The notes under the pieces are model-generated. The model searched no databases and was not told the origin of the DNA. It saw only the letters and a program-made list of their open reading frames with translations. Shown here in pieces: positions 1 through 7,683 of a stretch of 64,000 nt of DNA; the stretch's first letter is position 1, and each line of letters starts with the position of its first letter. The stretch covers positions 2,356,001 to 2,420,000 of the forward strand of contig NZ_AP019632.1 of the NCBI RefSeq assembly GCF_007035645.1, written 5' to 3'. This stretch comes from Enterobacter asburiae (GTDB lineage: Bacteria > Pseudomonadota > Gammaproteobacteria > Enterobacterales > Enterobacteriaceae). Both the position numbers and the translations under genes were made by a program.

Positions 1-600
1 CAGCGAGCGCAGCGCGGGGCGCGTCAAAGGCTCCCGGCGCAGCGCCAGCGTGGCGTCAAAAACCTTCGCTTCCTGATGATTTTCAATGTGCATATGCAGC
101 GTGTTATCCGGGTCGTTAAAGCGCCAGTGGTAGATCATGTCCATCGGGTTGAAGGGGGAAACGTGAAACGCTTTTTCCGTCGGCTGCGCATCCTGTCCGT
201 TGACGGCATAGTAATGACGTTCATTCCACGGCGTGTTGCGGACCTCCGCCAGCACCCAGCGCAGCGTTCCCTTCCCGTCGTAGCAGTAGTAAAAGTTGAC
301 CGGATTGAAATGAAAGCCGAAATAGCGCAGCTGCGTCAGGAGCATCACCCGCCCGTCCGGACGTTCCCCGGTCAGGCTCTCCAGCCTGCTGAGCACGTTC
401 TCTTTAAGCGGCGCGCCGAGCGGATAGTCAGCGTCGTGGAACGAGGCGGCGGCAAAGCGATTGCGCCGCACGCCGATGGACGGCAGCAGCGGCAGTTCAT
501 CGAGATCCAGCCAGGCCATAAAGACGCTGTAGCTGAATTCGTGGGTTTTCGGCTGAAGGCGGCGGTGGCGTAACATGCCGTGGTAGAGGCAGCTGTTCAT
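1..600 (-). CDS. DUF1365 family protein (partial, 3' end outside window)
   Basis: Reading leftwards from the ATG at 600, the frame stays open to base 1, so about 200 residues of the N-terminal and central part are visible and the stop lies outside. The protein begins MNSCLYHGMLRHRR and contains the DUF1365 hallmarks FGFHFNPVNFYYCYD and FHVSPFNPMDMIYHWRF. The family is about 250 residues long, has no firmly assigned reaction, and is usually encoded with a COG2907 FAD protein and a Cfa-like methyltransferase, which suggests fatty-acid or membrane-lipid modification. Here it follows the FAD-protein gene by one base, so the two are probably translationally coupled. Identification is confident; function is inferred from context only. 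Confidence 0.85.
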   Translation of the reverse strand, partial: MNSCLYHGMLRHRRLQPKTHEFSYSVFMAWLDLDELPLLPSIGVRRNRFAAASFHDADYPLGAPLKENVLSRLESLTGERPDGRVMLLTQLRYFGFHFNPVNFYYCYDGKGTLRWVLAEVRNTPWNERHYYAVNGQDAQPTEKAFHVSPFNPMDMIYHWRFNDPDNTLHMHIENHQEAKVFDATLALRREPLTRPALRSL

Positions 601-601
601 C

Positions 602-1861
602 TCAGTTCCCCTCTCCGGCCGCAATCGCGTTGACCACGTCCAGCGCGCTGCGGACGCCATCTTCATGAAAGCCGTTGTACCACCAGGCACCGCAGTACCA
701 GCTCCGGTTATGACCGTTGATCTCGCCGCGCCGCGCCTGCGCCCGCCAGCTTTGCGGGTTAAACAGCGGATGTTCATAGACAAAGCGTTGCAGAACGAAG
801 CGTTCATCCACCGGCGCGTCCGGGTTGAGGGTAACGCAGAATAGCGGACTGCCCGCAGGCAGCCCCTGCAGGATGTTCATGTTGTAGGTGACGCAGGCGC
901 TGGCCTGCTCGTGAGCGCTCAGGCGGTAGTTCCAGCTTGCCCACGCGCGCCGCCGCTCCGGCAGCCAGCGCGGATCGCTGTGTAAAACGACCTCGTTGCG
1001 CTGCCAGCCGATATCGCCCAGCACCTCGCGCTCTGCGGGCGTCGGGTCATCAAGCATCGCCAGAACGCTGGCGGAGTGGCAGGCAAAAATCACCCGATCG
1101 AAGGTATGGCTGCCGTTTTCAAGCTGAAGCGTAACCCCGTGCTCGTGGCGGCTCACCCGCTGCACCGGAGAATTGAGATGCAGATTCAGACGGTCGCCCA
1201 GCTTGTCGAGCATGGCGCGGATATACTCCCGCGAGCCGCCCGGCACCACGTACCACTGCGGGCGCTGGGTGATATCCAGCAGCCCGTGGTTCTGGAAGAA
1301 ACGTAAGAAAAGCGGCAGCGGGAAACGCTTCATCTCCTGCAGCGACGAGGACCAGATGGCGGCCCCCATCGGCAGAATGTAGTGGCGCGCAAAAAACGGC
1401 GTGAAGCCGTGCTGTTCCAGAAACGTTTGCAGCGTGGCGTTCGGGTCCACCTCCCCGTCCAGCGCCTGTTTCGCCAGACGATTGAAGCGGACGATCTCCC
1501 CGAGCAGCCGCCAGAATGCCGGATTCACCAGGTTTCGGCGCTGGGCAAACAGCGACGTCAGGGTGTGTCCGTTGTACTCCAGCCCCGTCGCCGGGTTGTG
1601 CACCGAAAAGCTCATCTGCGTTTTTTGTCCACTGATGCCCAGCTCGCTGAGGAGGCCCATAAAGCGCGGATAGGTACGATCGTTGTAAACGATAAACCCG
1701 GTATCGATCGCGTAGGTGCCCTGTGGCGTCGGGACGTCAACCGTTGCGGTATGGCCGCCGGGCGTGGCGCCCGCTTCAAACAGGGTCACCTGATGGTGCC
1801 CGGCCAGGCGCCAGGCGCAGGTCAGCCCGGCGATGCCGCTGCCGATAATCGCAATGTTCAT
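602..1861 (-). CDS. FAD-dependent amine-oxidase-like protein (COG2907 type)
   Basis: A 419-residue flavoprotein. Residues 5-35 form a Rossmann dinucleotide-binding fold (IGSGIAGLTCAWRL, then the acidic strand end LFEAG and GGHTATVD). The C-terminal part ends with SWYCGAWWYNGFHEDGVRSA, the FAD-proximal closing motif of this family. These proteins resemble protoporphyrinogen or carotenoid oxidases but usually sit with DUF1365 and cyclopropane-fatty-acid-synthase-like genes, so the substrate may be an unsaturated or methylated acyl chain; that is inference. The start overlaps the SDR stop by four bases (ATGA) and the stop is one base before the DUF1365 start, a tight operon. No signal peptide, so cytoplasmic or peripheral at the membrane. 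Confidence 0.85.
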   Translation of the reverse strand: MNIAIIGSGIAGLTCAWRLAGHHQVTLFEAGATPGGHTATVDVPTPQGTYAIDTGFIVYNDRTYPRFMGLLSELGISGQKTQMSFSVHNPATGLEYNGHTLTSLFAQRRNLVNPAFWRLLGEIVRFNRLAKQALDGEVDPNATLQTFLEQHGFTPFFARHYILPMGAAIWSSSLQEMKRFPLPLFLRFFQNHGLLDITQRPQWYVVPGGSREYIRAMLDKLGDRLNLHLNSPVQRVSRHEHGVTLQLENGSHTFDRVIFACHSASVLAMLDDPTPAEREVLGDIGWQRNEVVLHSDPRWLPERRRAWASWNYRLSAHEQASACVTYNMNILQGLPAGSPLFCVTLNPDAPVDERFVLQRFVYEHPLFNPQSWRAQARRGEINGHNRSWYCGAWWYNGFHEDGVRSALDVVNAIAAGEGN

Positions 1862-2577
1862 GAACGCACCATCCTGCGCAGCAGCGCGCGCTGAAGAAAC
1901 GCAGGCAGCCCGGAGAGCAACCGCAAAATAAAGCCAAACCCGTCAGGAAACGCGATATGCATTTTCCCTGCCGCCAGCCCGGTACGGATCGCCTTGACCG
2001 CCTCGTCGACGCTCACCCTGCCCGGCATGGCAAAGTCGTTTTTGCGCGTCAGCGGCGTATCAACAAAGCCCGGGGAGACCACCGTGACGGCAATTCCTTT
2101 TGGCTCCCAGTCCAGGCGCAAACTCTCGGCAAACCAGCTCAGGGCCGCTTTGGACGCGCCGTAGGCCTCTGCCCGTGGGAAAGGTAGCCAGTGGGCCATG
2201 GAACTCACCAGCACTACGCGGTTGCCAGCCGTCAGCTGGGGCTGCAGCGCGTCAAGACAGTTCACCGGGCCGAGGAAATTTGTCGCCATAACCCGCTCCA
2301 CCAGCGCCGCATCCACCACGCCTCCATCGAGATATTCGCAGGTACCGGCGCAGAGAATAATCAGATCGGCGTAGCTGCCGGTCAGCGCCTGGCGACAGGC
2401 ATCCCTGTCTGTCATATCGAACAGGCGAACGGTGAGATTGGGGCAGGTCTGATGCAGCGCTTCGAGGCGCGCCGGATCGCGTCCGCAGGCAATCACGTGG
2501 TAGCCGTCTGCGGCAAAGGATTTCGCCAGCCCGGCGCCAATGCCCGAGCTTGCGCCGGTGATCAGTACCGTTTTCAT
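1858..2577 (-). CDS. SDR family NAD(P)-dependent oxidoreductase
   Basis: A 239-residue classical short-chain dehydrogenase. It has the cofactor motif TGASSGIG at residues 7-14, the LCAGT equivalent of NNAG, the catalytic serine segment VSSMAHW and the active-site tetrad YGASK. The open frame continues further upstream, but the ATG at 2577 puts the cofactor motif at the normal distance from the N terminus and overlaps the preceding stop as ATGA, so it is the natural start. It lies between the NTF2-like and FAD-protein genes and is coupled to both by four-base overlaps. Substrate unknown; a role in the same lipid or pigment modification pathway is inferred from the operon. Confidence 0.88.
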   Translation of the reverse strand: MKTVLITGASSGIGAGLAKSFAADGYHVIACGRDPARLEALHQTCPNLTVRLFDMTDRDACRQALTGSYADLIILCAGTCEYLDGGVVDAALVERVMATNFLGPVNCLDALQPQLTAGNRVVLVSSMAHWLPFPRAEAYGASKAALSWFAESLRLDWEPKGIAVTVVSPGFVDTPLTRKNDFAMPGRVSVDEAVKAIRTGLAAGKMHIAFPDGFGFILRLLSGLPAFLQRALLRRMVRS

Positions 2578-3008
2578 GATTTGACCCTCCGCTTCACGCC
2601 GCGTACCGCCCAGCCCAGCAGAGGAAGGTGTTCGTAGATCATCTCTCCCGCATCGTAGTAGTCGCGCTGGTGCGTGATGAGATCGTTTTCCGTGTCCACC
2701 ACCGAACATCCCGGCAGTTCGAGCGGCTCTCCCCCGGCAATGCGCGGATGCGACCAGTGCATTACCCAGGTCACAGCAAACCGGTTCCCGCTGCACAGCG
2801 GCGTATCGATGGTAAAACGGCAATGCTCGACGTTGGCCAGCAGATGGGTGAAATAGCGCTGAAGCGCGAAAATCCCGTCATGCTCGCCAAACGGATCGAT
2901 AAGCGTGGCATTCGAATGGTAAAGCCCCACCAGCGCGGACGGCGGCTGGCTATCCAGTGCGGCGTAGTACTCAACAAACCGACTCACGACAGAGGGCAAA
3001 GTGCTCAT
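2574..3008 (-). CDS. NTF2-like / SnoaL-like fold protein, first gene of the operon
   Basis: A 144-residue protein with the cone-shaped alpha+beta pattern of the NTF2/SnoaL superfamily: an N-terminal helix (VVSRFVEYYAAL), the motif LVGLYHSNATLIDPFGEHDG, and later strands such as RFAVTWVMHWSH. In this family the fold may be enzymatic or may only bind a small hydrophobic ligand, so no reaction is assigned. It is the promoter-proximal gene of the four-gene minus-strand operon, and the palindrome at 3054-3087 lies about 45 bases upstream of its start. A purine-rich AGGA precedes the ATG. Confidence 0.8.
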   Translation of the reverse strand: MSTLPSVVSRFVEYYAALDSQPPSALVGLYHSNATLIDPFGEHDGIFALQRYFTHLLANVEHCRFTIDTPLCSGNRFAVTWVMHWSHPRIAGGEPLELPGCSVVDTENDLITHQRDYYDAGEMIYEHLPLLGWAVRGVKRRVKS

Positions 3009-3053
3009 GGGTCACATCCTGGCTGTAAACAACGTGGCGTAATCGCATACCTA

Positions 3054-3087
3054 AAACTTACACAATTAACGTTATTTGTCCAAGTTT
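3054..3087. promoter_or_regulatory. 34-bp imperfect palindrome, candidate operator/promoter of the NTF2-SDR-FAD-DUF1365 operon
   Basis: Reading outward from the centre TAACGTTA, 14 of 17 half-site positions are complementary: the arms are AAACTT-nn-ACAA-n-TAAC and its mirror. On the minus strand a TTGGAC hexamer and a TAAGTT hexamer, 17 bases apart, fall inside the palindrome, so a bound dimer would sit on the core promoter. A dyad across the promoter spacer is typical of MerR-family (including light-responsive LitR/CarH-like) regulation, but no regulator gene is visible here. Symmetry is seen; regulator identity is inference. Confidence 0.55.
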
Positions 3088-3156
3088 GTGGAGATTTATT
3101 TTTTATTCTGGCTATATATCAATAATTTAAAGTTGCGCAAAAGAGTGATTTTTCAG

Positions 3157-3184
3157 GCCGGGTAACGCGTAGCCGCCACCCGGC
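3157..3184. repeat. REP-like palindrome (copy 1)
   Basis: Arms GCCGGGT and ACCCGGC flank a loop containing TAGCCGCC. The same core TAGCCGCCACCCG occurs at 46030-46057 and 53739-53768 in the other orientation, all outside or at the end of genes, as expected for an enterobacterial REP family. Confidence 0.7.
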
Positions 3185-3263
3185 TTTAACTTTCAGGATA
3201 TCCTTAAGGCAAACTCGCCGGTCTTCTTCCAGGCTTATCCTTTTTATTCATAAGGATGTCCTC

Positions 3264-3461
3264 GTGAAACGTTTCTTTCTCTCCCTTTTCTCCAGCCCGG
3301 AATCCTTACTGCAGGTGATGAGCCAGCAGGAAATCATAGAAGCCGTCGAAGATGGCGATCGCATCATTATCGACCAGGACGGGAACGCCTCGGTGAACTA
3401 CAAAAGCAACGAGGTACGGCAGGATTTTCTGCGTCACGTCAACATGCTGAAGAGGGCCTGA
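3264..3461 (+). CDS. small hypothetical protein, partner of the downstream membrane protein
   Basis: A 65-residue acidic/basic mixed protein starting at GTG 3264, preceded by AAGGATG; the nearby ATG at 3256 would stop after two codons, which decides the start. It contains the segment QEIIEAVEDGDRIIIDQDGNASVNY and has no predicted membrane segment beyond a weakly hydrophobic N terminus. It ends one base before the ATG of the next gene, so the two are very likely co-translated. I do not recognise the family. Tight coupling suggests it acts with or on the membrane protein. Confidence 0.65.
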   Translation: MKRFFLSLFSSPESLLQVMSQQEIIEAVEDGDRIIIDQDGNASVNYKSNEVRQDFLRHVNMLKRA

Positions 3462-3462
3462 T

Positions 3463-4251
3463 ATGGGAACGGCGATATTTATGGTGCTGATGGTATGCGG
3501 GTACTGGTACACCAGCCGCGACCTGTCGACACGCTTTAAAATCAAGCGCTCCTTTGGCTGGGACGTCTATTTTCTTGTGGCGCTGTACGGCTGTATTTTC
3601 GTTCTGCAGGGCGTGATTGCCACCGGTCTGCTCTGGCTGCTCCTGCTCTCTCTTTCTGCAGCCAACAACGCTTTTCACTTTGCCTCGCCGAAATATACCG
3701 ACTGGCAAATCGACTTTATGAACTGGAGCTTTTTAGGCATTCAGGCGCCGGTGGTCGTGATGCTGGCGTTTGCCATCCTGTTTTGCCTCTACCGCTCTAA
3801 CTGGGCAGGCAGCGCCAGGCTGGACGGCGAAAGCCGGAAAAAGCTCTACAAACGTCTGGCGCAGTCGAGCGGTATTGAACAGCTGCTGTATCAGTGTATG
3901 GAGCAAGGGGAACTGGCGCAGGTCACGCTGCGGTCGAGGCGGATTTACGTCGGCATGATCCACACCGCGACGCTGGAATATGAAAAAACGGCCAATATCG
4001 TGCTGATTCCGATGTTAAGCGGGTACAGAGATGCGAAGACGATGAACTTTCGCATCGAGAATAACTACAGCAAATGGTATGCGGAGCATGACATCACGCT
4101 CGACTCCGAACCCCGCAGCGCCATGTCATTCCGGAAGGTGATTTTACTCAATCAGATTGAGAGCCTCTCGCTGTTCGATCCCGCCAGCGCCAGCGCGCTG
4201 TCGCTGGCACAGCGCGACGAGAGCTCTCGCTCTAAAGAGACATCCCCATAA
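3463..4251 (+). CDS. hypothetical inner-membrane protein with cytoplasmic C-terminal domain
   Basis: 262 residues. Two strong hydrophobic stretches are visible (about residues 36-68 and 91-112), and a weaker one at the extreme N terminus. A basic linker (RLDGESRKKLYKRL) then leads to a soluble C-terminal half of about 140 residues containing VTLRSRRIYVGMIH, NIVLIPMLSGYRD and FRKVILLNQIESLSLFD. The layout resembles small membrane-anchored proteins with a beta-rich cytoplasmic domain, but I cannot name a function. It is coupled to the 65-residue gene just upstream and its 3' end overlaps the convergent GNAT gene by 20 bp. The Ser-rich tail suggests that the last residues are not constrained. 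Confidence 0.65.
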   Translation: MGTAIFMVLMVCGYWYTSRDLSTRFKIKRSFGWDVYFLVALYGCIFVLQGVIATGLLWLLLLSLSAANNAFHFASPKYTDWQIDFMNWSFLGIQAPVVVMLAFAILFCLYRSNWAGSARLDGESRKKLYKRLAQSSGIEQLLYQCMEQGELAQVTLRSRRIYVGMIHTATLEYEKTANIVLIPMLSGYRDAKTMNFRIENNYSKWYAEHDITLDSEPRSAMSFRKVILLNQIESLSLFDPASASALSLAQRDESSRSKETSP

Positions 4252-4744
4252 TCCTGATTATGCTCTGCTGTGATGCGGTTTCGAAAAGGACGTTCTTAAC
4301 GCAGAGCATGCCCTGCTTCTGGTAGAACCGGTACGCTCCCGCGTTCTGCTCAAGCACTTCCAGCCAGAGATAGTCTTTTCCCCTGCTCCGGGCCATGTCG
4401 GTGATGCTGTTGAACATCACCTGGCCATAGTTCTTGCCGGTCTCGGTGGGATCGAGGTAGAGCTTGTTGAGGAGAACGCCCTTCTTGTCCGTTTCCGGGA
4501 GCAGGGCTTCCCAGGTCACTTTCATAAATCCCACTGGCCGATCGGTCTCAGCAACATACCAGGAAACAGCGTTATCTTTCAGGCTCTGTTCAAGTACGGA
4601 AAGCGCGTACTCGCCGTCCAGAAAATCCTTCATCTCTGCCTCTGACACCCACAGATGCTGAAAATGGGCGGGATAGATTCGGTATCCCAGCTCGCTTAAG
4701 AGCGCGGCATCGGCACGGGTGGCCTGTCGAATTTGAAGCGTCAT
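4232..4744 (-). CDS. GNAT family N-acetyltransferase
   Basis: 170 residues. The order of GNAT motifs is visible: an N-terminal strand IRQATRADAALL, then VAETDRPVGFMKVTW (motif D region), LLNKLYLDPTETGKNYGQVMF (acetyl-CoA pyrophosphate-binding motif A; the usual Q/RxxGxG/A is here TGKNYG), and LWLEVLEQNAGAYRFYQKQGM (motif B). It transfers acetyl from acetyl-CoA to an amine; substrate unknown. It is the last gene of a minus-strand set HxlR-VOC-GNAT (18 bases after the VOC gene). This set looks like a small detoxification or antibiotic-modification operon; that is inference. Confidence 0.85.
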   Translation of the reverse strand: MTLQIRQATRADAALLSELGYRIYPAHFQHLWVSEAEMKDFLDGEYALSVLEQSLKDNAVSWYVAETDRPVGFMKVTWEALLPETDKKGVLLNKLYLDPTETGKNYGQVMFNSITDMARSRGKDYLWLEVLEQNAGAYRFYQKQGMLCVKNVLFETASQQSIIRIMGMSL

Positions 4745-4762
4745 GGAAAGTCTCCCTGGTAA

Positions 4763-5167
4763 TCACCCGCGTTGGGCATTTTGGTAGAGATCCCAGCGGT
4801 TGCCGTAAATATCTTCAAACACCACTACCGTACCGTACTCTTCCTCACGAGGCTCTTCACAGAAATGAACGCCTTTGTCTTTCATGGCACGGTAATCGCG
4901 CCAAAAATCGTCCGTCTGGAGGAAGAGGAAAACTCTGCCGCCGCATTGATTGCCGATAAAGCTTTCCTGCCTCTCGTTAGAAGCGCGAGCCAGCAAAATG
5001 TTGCAGTCACTTTCCGGGTTGGGTGAGACGACCACCCAGCGTTTACCCGGTTGAGGCGTATCCTCTACGAGGGTAAAACCCAGCTTATCTGTGTAGTATT
5101 CAATGGCGCGATCGTAGTCATCAACCACAATAGCCACGCAGCCAAGGCATCGCTTCTGTGTTCTCAT
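4763..5167 (-). CDS. VOC (glyoxalase/bleomycin-resistance) family protein
   Basis: 134 residues with one betaalphabetabetabeta VOC unit: the N-terminal strand CLGCVAIVVDDYDRAIEYYTDKLGF, a middle block RWVVVSPNPESDCNILLAR, then VHFCEEPREEEYGTVVVFEDIYGNRWDLYQ, which carries the C-terminal metal-ligand strand. Such proteins bind a metal and act as lyases, dioxygenases or drug-sequestering dimers; the substrate is unknown. The ATG at 5167 has a clear AAGGAAA eight bases upstream; the longer form from 5185 lacks one. It is flanked on the same strand by hxlR-like and GNAT genes. Confidence 0.85.
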   Translation of the reverse strand: MRTQKRCLGCVAIVVDDYDRAIEYYTDKLGFTLVEDTPQPGKRWVVVSPNPESDCNILLARASNERQESFIGNQCGGRVFLFLQTDDFWRDYRAMKDKGVHFCEEPREEEYGTVVVFEDIYGNRWDLYQNAQRG

Positions 5168-5234
5168 TTTTCGTTTCCTTTGCATAAATGGGTTACGGGC
5201 ACGCTATCCCATTGCAGCGTGCTGGCCGCCGGAT

Positions 5235-5573
5235 TTACTGGCTTGCGTAAGCCTCGCGCTTTTCTGCCCATTTCAGCATGGCATCAAGCGCCGGACATAA
5301 TGCCTGCCCCCAATCGGTGAGGCGATACTCCACTTTCGGTGGCACTTGCGGGTAGACCATCCGCGAAACGATACCATCGGATTCAAGTTGCCTGAGCTGC
5401 TGCGCCAGCATCTTCTGGGAAATACCGGGGATCAGTTTTTCGAAATCAGAGTAGCGCTGCACTTTTCCGTCGAAAAGATGAAAAAGAATAATTAATTTCC
5501 AGCGGCCTTCCAGCAGCCGTAACACTTGCTCCACGCCGCTCGCGGCAGATTCCGGACTATATAACTTACTCAT
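5235..5573 (-). CDS. HxlR family winged-helix transcriptional regulator
   Basis: 112 residues matching the HxlR/MarR-like fold: VLRLLEGRWKLIILFHLFDGKVQRYSDFEKLIPGISQKMLAQQLRQLESDGIVSRMVYPQVPPKVEYRLTDWGQAL. The family motif of trying and failing (GISQKMLAQQLRQLE) and the wing VPPKVEYRLT are both present. HxlR proteins often respond to electrophiles or quinones. It is divergent from the SDR at 5664 with 90 bases between starts, so it probably controls that gene and its own operon with the VOC and GNAT genes. Confidence 0.9.
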   Translation of the reverse strand: MSKLYSPESAASGVEQVLRLLEGRWKLIILFHLFDGKVQRYSDFEKLIPGISQKMLAQQLRQLESDGIVSRMVYPQVPPKVEYRLTDWGQALCPALDAMLKWAEKREAYASQ

Positions 5574-5663
5574 AATTCAGTAGCTCACTTTTTCGTGCGT
5601 ACTTGTCAATTTCTCAGTCTATGTTGAATATACCTGTACTGTAAATAACGGGAGTGCAAGGTC

Positions 5664-6443
5664 ATGTCATTAGATATTGATTTTAAAGGCAAACGCGTGC
5701 TTGTTACCGCTGGCACGAAAGGGCTCGGAAAAGCGGTCGTCGGGCTTTTAAAACAGCTCGGTGCAACGGTATTCACCACTGCGCGCCACGAGCCGGACGT
5801 AGATGTCGCAGATACTTTCGTCGCCGCTGATCTTACGACGGTCGCTGGATGTGCCGCTGTCGCATCTGCAGTTCAGGAGCAGATGGGAGGCGTCGACGTG
5901 ATTATCCATGTTGCGGGCGGTTCAACCTCACCCGGTGGCGGTTTTGCTGCGCTTGGCGAAGAAGAGTGGCAGCAGGAGCTCAATCTTAATTTGTTGCCTG
6001 CAGTACGCTTAGATCGCGCCCTGCTTCCCGGAATGCTCGCGCAGGGAAATGGGGTGATTATTCACGTGACGTCTATTCAGCGCGAGCTGCCGTTACCGGA
6101 ATCAACAACGGGTTATGCGGCGGCTAAAGCAGCCCTCTCAACCTACAGTAAAAGCCTTTCAAAGGAAGTCTCACCGAAGGGCGTTCGGGTGGTGCGCGTT
6201 GCACCCGGCTGGATCGAAACTGAAGCGGCGGTTGCACTGGCGGAGAGGCTGGCAAAGCAGGCAGGTACAGACTACGAAGGCGGCAAGCAGATCATTATGA
6301 AGGCGCTAGGTGGAATACCGCTCGGACGCCCTGCCAGACCGATAGAGGTGGCCAACCTCATCGTCTTCCTCGCTTCATCGCATGCTGCGAGTATCACCGG
6401 TACTGAATTTGTGATTGATGGCGGCACCATTCCCACAGTGTAA
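5664..6443 (+). CDS. SDR family oxidoreductase divergent from the HxlR regulator
   Basis: 259 residues. The cofactor segment is VTAGTKGLG (an A replaces the first G of TGxxxGxG), followed by the NNAG-equivalent HVAGG, the serine segment HVTSIQREL, the active-site YAAAK and a C-terminal FVIDGG typical of classical SDRs. It should reduce or oxidise a small carbonyl or alcohol with NAD(P)H; the substrate is not evident. GGGAG and AAGG precede the ATG. The divergent HxlR gene suggests induction by a reactive compound. Confidence 0.88.
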   Translation: MSLDIDFKGKRVLVTAGTKGLGKAVVGLLKQLGATVFTTARHEPDVDVADTFVAADLTTVAGCAAVASAVQEQMGGVDVIIHVAGGSTSPGGGFAALGEEEWQQELNLNLLPAVRLDRALLPGMLAQGNGVIIHVTSIQRELPLPESTTGYAAAKAALSTYSKSLSKEVSPKGVRVVRVAPGWIETEAAVALAERLAKQAGTDYEGGKQIIMKALGGIPLGRPARPIEVANLIVFLASSHAASITGTEFVIDGGTIPTV

Positions 6444-6447
6444 CGCG

Positions 6448-6486
6448 GGTGCTTAATCGGCTCGGTGCGAGAGTTGATTAAGCACC
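6448..6486. terminator. bidirectional hairpin between convergent SDR and TetR genes
   Basis: Perfect 11-bp arms (GGTGCTTAATC at 6448-6458 and its complement at 6476-6486) with an inner CTCG/CGAG stem. It sits between the stops of two convergent genes. There is no long U-run, so transcription stop is likely but not certain. Confidence 0.6.
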
Positions 6487-6494
6487 GGGGAATA

Positions 6495-7073
6495 TCACTG
6501 TTTGGACAGTTTCTCCAGGCCCTTTTTTAACGCATGTCTAACCGTTTCTGAATCCATGCCCATCTGTGCATGAATAATTGCGCCGTCAATGAGCAGCATG
6601 ATTTCATTGACGACGCGCTCATCAGCACTCTTCGTCAGCAAGGCAATAATTTTCTTTGTTTCTGATTTATGACTGCGGCATATCTCTTTTATTTCGTTTT
6701 CAATATCTTCCGATTTCGCCTCTGCGCTGGCGTTAATAAACGCGCAGCCGTGGAACTCGGGCGAAATAAACCATTCGTAAAGCGTTGCGGATATCGCATC
6801 AGCAGGTATTTCGCCTTGATCGAGATGTCGACGCAGCGTGGTCTCAAACCAGTTAATCCATATTTCATGCCGGTAGTTCAAATAGGCAAGAATAAGCAAG
6901 CTTTTACTCGGGAAATGGCGATAGAACGTCACCTTGGTCACTTTAGACGCTTTAATAAGCGTATCCACCCCCGTCGCCCTGAAGCCCGTGGAATAAAACA
7001 GATCGTGCGCCGTGAGTAATATCTTATCTCTGACGCTGATTTTAGTATCGTTGTCTGCGGGTTCTGTTTTCAC
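6495..7073 (-). CDS. TetR/AcrR family transcriptional regulator
   Basis: 192 residues. The N-terminal TetR helix-turn-helix is clear: RDKILLTAHDLFYSTGFRATGVDTLIKASKVTKVTFYRHFPSKSLLILAYL (about residues 15-65). The ligand-binding half contains FISPEFHGCAFINASAEAKSEDIENEI, as in regulators of short-chain electrophile or nitrogen-compound responses. The start is GTG at 7073, with GAGG about nine bases upstream. It is divergent from the DUF1348 gene; the dyad at 7134-7151 in between is its probable operator. Confidence 0.9.
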   Translation of the reverse strand: MKTEPADNDTKISVRDKILLTAHDLFYSTGFRATGVDTLIKASKVTKVTFYRHFPSKSLLILAYLNYRHEIWINWFETTLRRHLDQGEIPADAISATLYEWFISPEFHGCAFINASAEAKSEDIENEIKEICRSHKSETKKIIALLTKSADERVVNEIMLLIDGAIIHAQMGMDSETVRHALKKGLEKLSKQ

Positions 7074-7097
7074 TTTTGGGTAGCCTCTAAAATAATG

Positions 7098-7126
7098 TTG
7101 ACAGCGTTATTTTACAGGCATAGATT
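7098..7126 (+). promoter_or_regulatory. candidate sigma-70 promoter of the DUF1348 gene
   Basis: TTGACA at 7098-7103 and TAGATT at 7121-7126 with a 17-base spacer, pointing at the gene starting at 7177. The predicted start site falls next to or inside the operator at 7134-7151. An AT-rich inverted repeat (TAAAATAA at 7088-7095, TTATTTTA at 7107-7114) overlaps the -35 region. Confidence 0.55.
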
Positions 7127-7133
7127 ACCGCAA

Positions 7134-7151
7134 GTAGACAGACCTGTCTAC
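7134..7151. promoter_or_regulatory. TetR-type operator GTAGACAG-AC-CTGTCTAC
   Basis: Two perfect 8-bp arms separated by two bases. The TAGACAG/CTGTCTA form is typical of TetR-family operators. It lies between the divergent TetR gene (6495-7073) and the DUF1348 gene (7177-7644), just downstream of the candidate promoter, so binding should block transcription. Confidence 0.75.
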
Positions 7152-7176
7152 ATAATATAACACTGAGGTAATCGCC

Positions 7177-7644
7177 ATGAACACACGTCCTCCTTTACCG
7201 CCCTTCACTCGTGAAAGCGCCATCGAAAAAGTCAGACTGGCAGAAGATGGCTGGAACAGCCGCGACCCGGCGAAAGTCGCGCTTGCCTATACGCTGGATA
7301 CCCAATGGCGTAACCGCGCAGAGTTCGCCACCAACCGTGAAGAAGCCCAGGCGTTTCTGGAGCGGAAATGGAAAAAAGAGCTGGACTATCGTCTGATTAA
7401 AGAGCTCTGGGCATTTACGGAGAACCGGATCGCGGTGCGTTATGCCTATGAATGGCATGATGATTCCGGCAACTGGTTCCGCTCTTACGGCAATGAAAAC
7501 TGGGAGTTTGAACCGGACGGACTGATGAAGCGCCGCTTTGCCTGCGTAAACGATATGCCGATCAAAGCCTCTGAGCGTCTGTTCCACTGGCCGCTGGGCA
7601 GACGCCCGGACGATCACCCTTCGCTGAGCGATCTTGGCTTATAG
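7177..7644 (+). CDS. DUF1348 / NTF2-like family protein
   Basis: 155 residues of the DUF1348 family: [42 protein letters not shown] at the N terminus, then [47 protein letters not shown], and ending near [20 protein letters not shown]. The fold is a compact NTF2-like barrel; the biochemical role of the family is not established to my knowledge. The divergent TetR regulator and operator suggest a single-gene, chemically induced unit. Confidence 0.9.
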   Translation: MNTRPPLPPFTRESAIEKVRLAEDGWNSRDPAKVALAYTLDTQWRNRAEFATNREEAQAFLERKWKKELDYRLIKELWAFTENRIAVRYAYEWHDDSGNWFRSYGNENWEFEPDGLMKRRFACVNDMPIKASERLFHWPLGRRPDDHPSLSDLGL

Positions 7645-7652
7645 GATTTTTG

Positions 7653-7680
7653 CATCACTCCGGGCCGCCCCGGAGTGATG
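7653..7680. terminator. bidirectional hairpin between convergent genes
   Basis: Perfect 12-bp arms (CATCACTCCGGG and complement) around a four-base loop, placed between the stop of the DUF1348 gene and the stop of the SnoaL-like gene. It is not followed by a strong U-run on either strand. Confidence 0.6.
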
Positions 7681-7683
7681 AAT

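Noticed and set aside
1858..2823. 321-residue form of the SDR with an 82-residue N-terminal extension
   Set aside because: The extension lies antisense-free but inside the preceding NTF2-like gene in another frame; the internal ATG at 2577 gives the normal SDR N terminus and an ATGA overlap.
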